Part shown: positions 59,762-64,000 of the stretch, piece after piece
Layout of the letters: each line of letters opens with the position of its first letter
How positions within the stretch are numbered: position 1 is the first letter of the stretch
Source: Nageia nagi
Lineage: Eukaryota; Pinophyta
Assembly (NCBI GenBank): GCA_050084985.1
Contig: JBITNC010000001.1
Coordinates: 148,428,001-148,492,000 of the forward strand
Direction of reading: 5' to 3'
Length of the DNA stretch: 64,000 nt
Position numbers and translations under genes: made by a program
The notes under the pieces: generated by a model
Database searches by the model: none
Told to the model about the DNA's origin: nothing
The model's input: only the letters and a program-made list of their open reading frames with translations

Positions 59762-61020
59762 AAATGGTATTAGAGAATTTATTCTACCATCCTATTAGAA
59801 TCAAGGGTTTCACATATAAAATAATATTGATTTGATCTAAAGAGTTGAGATCTTTCCCTACTATTCGGTAATAATTATTGAGGAGAATTCTAGAGGAGAT
59901 TGAAGGAGATTTCTTTGTTATATTAGAGGGTTGTTACTAAAGGGGATATTTTCATCTTGTTGGACTATTTAATGAGGATTATAAATGATATATACTCATC
60001 CTATTAAAAATAAGTTGTTGAGAAGATATTACCATTGTATTGGAAGATCTGATGAGGATTGATACATCATAGTGATATTTTCTGGAATCACTATGGTATT
60101 GAATGTATTTGAAGAGTAACGAGGTATTATAGCCATTATATCTAGATCATATGGACACTAAGAGGTTAAAATTGGGTTTATAGCATAAGGATTGCAAGAT
60201 CTAAATACTAAGGGTTCACATTGAGGTTCAAGGCATTGGATCTCATCTAGAGGATAGACTATTGCAATTCTAAGCACCAAACTTCAAACATGGAATACCT
60301 AACCAACAACGTTGGAGATTAGGGTATCAAATTTGCAAATTGAAGGACCTCACATAAAAATGTTAGGGATCTAGATACTAGATATTCATGTTGTAGCAAC
60401 TTTTTATACCTGATATGGTTACATTCTCAAGTTTGAGGCTTCAAGGATGTTTGTCTAGCTTAGTGAGAGGTAATTTCTAAAATTTTATTCAATCATAATC
60501 AATTTTGAGATTCAATTATATATTTGAAACCTAGATTTAGCATTCATTTGGTCATACTAAGGCTAATATGAAAGTTTAAGGAAAATCTATAAATCATTTG
60601 AAGTTTTTTAGAACTTTCAAGGAGATCATTAAGCATTTCTTAGGCCATCTGGTGGTTCATTTTATTTTTGGAGGGATCATTTGGCATTTCTAATTCCATT
60701 ATACATTATTAAGGAATTAATATGACTACCAAGAAGTTCAAAATTCAAAATTTGAAATATTTTTTTCCTTGCTAATGATAAAATGGAGGCTTGAAAAAAG
60801 ACATTGAGCTTAAAGGAGGCTTAACTTGCTATTAATATGCAAAAATGGCTAGTAGATCTTAGACATTTGAGATCTTAGCATGGTTTGCTAAAACTTTGGA
60901 GGTATTTTACATCAAAACTAAGGTTTTAGGCTAATGAGGTATGGAAATTGAGCACATAGAATATTTAACACATTTTAAAAACATTTTCAATCTATTTGTT
61001 AGGTACTTGGTAAAATTGTA
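59762..61020 (+). other. F leader
   Basis: AT-rich, no supported ORF, starting with the primer site. Confidence 0.5.
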
Positions 61021-62060
61021 ACATCTATGCCCCCTAAAATCCACTTACAATACCAATGAAGGAATAAGAAATAAGAAAACAATATGGAAGATAAAAAAAT
61101 AGACACTTTAATCACCCCTATGCATGAGATGATGGCATAATTCTAAAATCATAATTAGGGAACACCAACAGAAAGTGAGAGGTCAGCTAGAAAAACACAT
61201 ACTCCATCACTTTAAGTCATAGAATCACTTTTCACTCCCAAAAGAACTCTTGAGATAGAACTAGAGGAAGAAGATTTGGAAAATGTATTACAAGACTATA
61301 TGGATAAGCTTGAATCCTTTAGAAATATTTTACCCTTTAACACATATTGGGAAACATAAAGGTGAAAACATGGGAGGACACCTAGACACTCATAAGATAA
61401 GAAACCCAATATGCCCTTTCCTATTTTTTATGGAAGTTATAGGATTACCACAATAAAGTGGTTATAGAAGTTAGAAACCTACTTATCCCTTCCCCAATGG
61501 AAGAATAGGAAGTAATCAAAACAAATTCAATGTGTTTGGATGGGATAGATTATGAATGGTCGCACAATGGCATTACCACCCTTAGCCACGGTAAGGTCAA
61601 AACCTTTGAAGAGTTTAATAAAATATTTCTAGATATATTTGAGCATAAACACATAGAGGAGTACTTCAAAGAACTATCAATGCTTAGATACATGACTATA
61701 ATCGATACATTCATTAAATAATTTCAAAGGATTATTATTTCTATTCCTAATGTGGGGGATACTTATATTTTTATGGACAAGTTAGAAAAACCCATTAGAT
61801 CATCACTAAAGGCCATGGAACCATTGATATTAGAAATTGCTATTTGTAAATCCATACTACTAGAAGGATTTAATCATCTAAGAGGAATGGTCACTAAAAA
61901 CACAATGGTAAGTTTTCTATGGACATCAATCAGAAAAGAAACTATAAGAGGAAGACCTCCATTACAAGCCCTAAAACCCAAGAATAGACTAGACCATACA
62001 ACTCATGAGGAATTGAGGAAATAGAAACTTTGTTTCACTTATCACAACTAATGGGAAAAA
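61021..62060 (+). pseudogene. F gag
   Basis: Frames such as 61530-61721 (HGKVKTFEEFNKIFLDIFEH, EEYFKELSMLRYMTIIDTFI) match the usual plant gypsy gag core, in which a WxxF...F...F helix set precedes LxxLxQ..S. An acidic upstream piece (RTLEIELEEEDLENVLQ-like) lies near 61245-61280. 61752-62024 (GDTYIFMDKLEKPIRSSLKA) continues it after a stop. No clear CCHC knuckle was found. Confidence 0.6.
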
Positions 62061-62090
62061 GGCCATCACTATAATGAAAAGGCATAAAAT

Positions 62091-62740
62091 ATGTGTCTTG
62101 AGATCTTTGATGTAAAAATAGATTCTAATGATGAGTTTAACACTTTTCAACATGAAGTTGGAGTTAGGTACATTGGGGGAGTACTTGCCATCCTAAAAGG
62201 ACCATCCCAATTTTTAACAATCAAAGTAGAAGGGACCATAAATAACAACAAATTTGTAGTACTTATTGATGGTGGAGATACTCATAATTTCATTGATAAA
62301 TAATTCATAAGGAAAAAAAGGATTCAATACTCAGGAATTCTCAAGATTTGTAGTGGCCATTGAAAATGGTAGCAACATCAAGCCACATGATGGTGGAAAA
62401 TGTTAAGGTTAAGTTAGGGGATTATGTAGTTATTAGATACTTCTACATCCTACCTCTTGGATGACTACCACACATAGTACTTGGAATCCAATGGTTATAT
62501 ACACTTGGAGAATTTACCTCCAACTATAAAAACCTAGAAATGAAGTTTAAATTTCAAGTACAAGAGGTGATACTACATGGCATGAAAGAATAGCAAGAGC
62601 AAAGAGTAGGAATACAAAGAATGGAGGTCATAAAAGAGAGGAAGCTAGAGTTTATTGATTCTTGGATCAACCATGAGGAAGATAGAGAGGATCAAGAAAA
62701 CTCTAGTCCAGCTATGGTTGTTTGAAATTTCTTAGGAAAA
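62091..62740 (+). pseudogene. F aspartic protease and post-protease segment
   Basis: FVVLIDGGDTHNFIDK (about 62250-62300) is the retropepsin active site in gypsy context, where LIDSGSTHNFI is usual; here the catalytic triplet is D-G-G. After a stop, HIVLGIQWLYTLGEFTSNYK (about 62470-62530) is the conserved segment that in full elements leads into RT. The frame then ends at EENSSPAMVV-like text and TGA near 62724, only 40 bp before the LTR. Confidence 0.7.
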
Positions 62741-62762
62741 AATAATTTAGGAGGGGTGGAAT

Positions 62763-63653
62763 TGTAATATCCCCATTTTTATGGTTTTACCATTGATAAA
62801 TTAGAACGTTATATTAGAAGTACTTTTGTTTATTTTAGGTGTTATTTGACCAATTAATTATAAGTTCCACTTGGAGAGTAGTTTAATACTTTAATTATGG
62901 AATGTTGGGTCTTTAGTTAGCATATTATATATAGTTGAGTGTCAAATATGCCAATAATGATGTAAATATGATACCAAGGCCATTATAATTGTAAATAAAA
63001 TATTAGTCCCCAATAATGATGCATTGGATATTCCTAGCCTTGATGATTGTCATATTGAAGTTAGATGGTCCTCTTTTCATTAATGCTCTCCTCTTCAAGG
63101 TAGATCATCCATCTAGGTGATTACATTATTTTAGAGGAACTATGAAGACTCCTATGCTTGGACATGGCACACTTGAAGAGATATTTGGCATCTTGAGGTA
63201 TAGAAAGGATCCTCACACTTGGAAGTTGGGTCAAGGAGGGAATCTAGACCGCTATGTTGAGTATTTGGCATCCCTAGGACCTATACATTAGCTATATCAA
63301 TACAATTCCATTATCTATTATCATTTTGAGTGTATTTTCTAAATATACCTATATGTTGGCATGTTAGCATAATATCTTGGTTATTTAAATAATTTGTTGA
63401 GTATTTGAACTTTGGAGTGAGACATTGGACCTAGGAGAGTGTTTTGGCATTATTAGTTCACACTTGGCTTCCTAATTACCTACATTAGATAGTTGAGCAT
63501 AATTATGGATTGTTTAATTCATTATTACCATTAATATCCAAACATTGGATGTATTATGTCATTTTGTGCTTGATTGGTAATATCTAAAGGATAAAGGAAA
63601 ATGTCCCTTTCCTAGGGAACATTTGAGCATAAGCCAATGATTTGGGCTCATCA
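62763..63653 (+). repeat. F right LTR
   Basis: TGTAATATCCCC to GGGCTCATCA, 891 bp. It is shorter than the left LTR by the ~540-bp segment but has the intact 5' end. Confidence 0.75.
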
Positions 63654-63704
63654 CATAATATTTAAATCATCATTTTAATATTATAGATTATAATCAAGCT
63701 TTAT

Positions 63705-64000
63705 TGTAATATTCCCAAATTTTGGGGTTCCACTCACTTTTTGTATTGGGAGGACCTTATCCTCCACAAGCCAAAAATTATTAATTTATCTCCAAAAATG
63801 GTAGAGAATATCATGCCAATCATTTTGATAAGTTACATGACATGGTTTCATTAAGGAACGAGGGAGATATGGTACTTTGAAGTTCACCTTCTATGAAATA
63901 ATTATCATATTATGGGCATGCATGAGAATCCAAAATTCTATTTCTAGTTAACTCCTAGAAATGTGATTTCCCTCTCCTAGGGATGTGCAATTGTTATTGC
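63705..64000 (+). mobile_element. Start of another gypsy-type LTR, running out of the window
   Basis: TGTAATATTCCC resembles the F LTR start. The body instead shares ACATGGTTTCATTAAGGAACG, GTTTGAAGTTC-type text and TCCCTCTCCTAGGGATGTG with the block at 4.6-4.8 kb. The end lies beyond 64000. Confidence 0.5.

Larger units (their letters stand above)
58568..63653 (+). mobile_element. Ty3/gypsy-type relic F with gag and protease only
   Basis: The left LTR (58568-59761, missing about its first 235 bp) and right LTR (62763-63653) are homologous from TATTAGTC(T/C)CCAATAAT to ATTTGGGCTCATCA. A degenerate primer site, TGGTATTAGAG, lies at 59765. The interior is only 3.0 kb. The polypurine stretch TTAGGAGGGGTGGAAT precedes TGTAATATCCCC at 62763. 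No RT, RNase H or integrase motif occurs between protease and the right LTR. Confidence 0.75.

Overview
This window looks like nuclear DNA from a seed plant with a large, repeat-rich genome. It is AT-rich and mostly non-coding, and it is dominated by LTR retrotransposons with the plant-typical initiator-Met primer site (TGGTATCAGAGC). It also carries the last two exons of a plant-type LAZ1/DUF300 gene. The great age and degeneracy of most insertions would suit a gymnosperm, but that is a guess. No CRISPR array, operon, rRNA gene or tRNA gene was seen.

Layout. 1-16.5 kb is the least transposon-covered part. It holds a possible minus-strand 3'-terminal exon (708-917), an LTR-like block (about 4.3-5.65 kb), minisatellites (5.9-6.9 kb), the LAZ1-like exons (9135-9767), and a minus-strand retroposed sequence bounded by 19-bp target-site repeats (11574-12842). 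It continues with an array of a TGTGCATATATCA-like motif (13.35-13.99 kb) and the first copy of an intron-containing repeat called E here (14.3-16.1 kb).

16.56-37.25 kb is a layered Ty1/copia nest. Element A1 (16559-25226, 498-bp LTRs) is complete in structure but dead. Its 3' half plus about 450 bp of right flank was then duplicated in tandem (21139-25672 and 25673-37249). The second copy was later hit by a short non-coding element B with only one LTR (26233 to about 28009), and by the best-preserved element, C (30921-36225, two 534-bp LTRs). The C polyprotein has two stops and one frameshift.

37.25-41.1 kb is AT-rich spacer with a decayed coding island (38805 to about 39980) of unknown origin. 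41.1-56.1 kb is A3, a plus-strand relative of A1 that is cut off inside reverse transcriptase. It is split in its gag gene by element D (45389-53967), a minus-strand relative flanked by a perfect 5-bp repeat, ATGGC. 56.1-58.57 kb is the second copy of E. 58.57-63.65 kb is a Ty3/gypsy-type relic (F) that has gag and protease but no polymerase region. A further LTR appears to begin at 63705 and leaves the window.

Nothing here works as a pathway. The recurring themes are nested insertion, loss of CpG sites, and non-autonomous elements. The most unusual signal is a set of hairpins with compensatory base changes, arranged in tandem near the 3' end of the A/B/D copia family.
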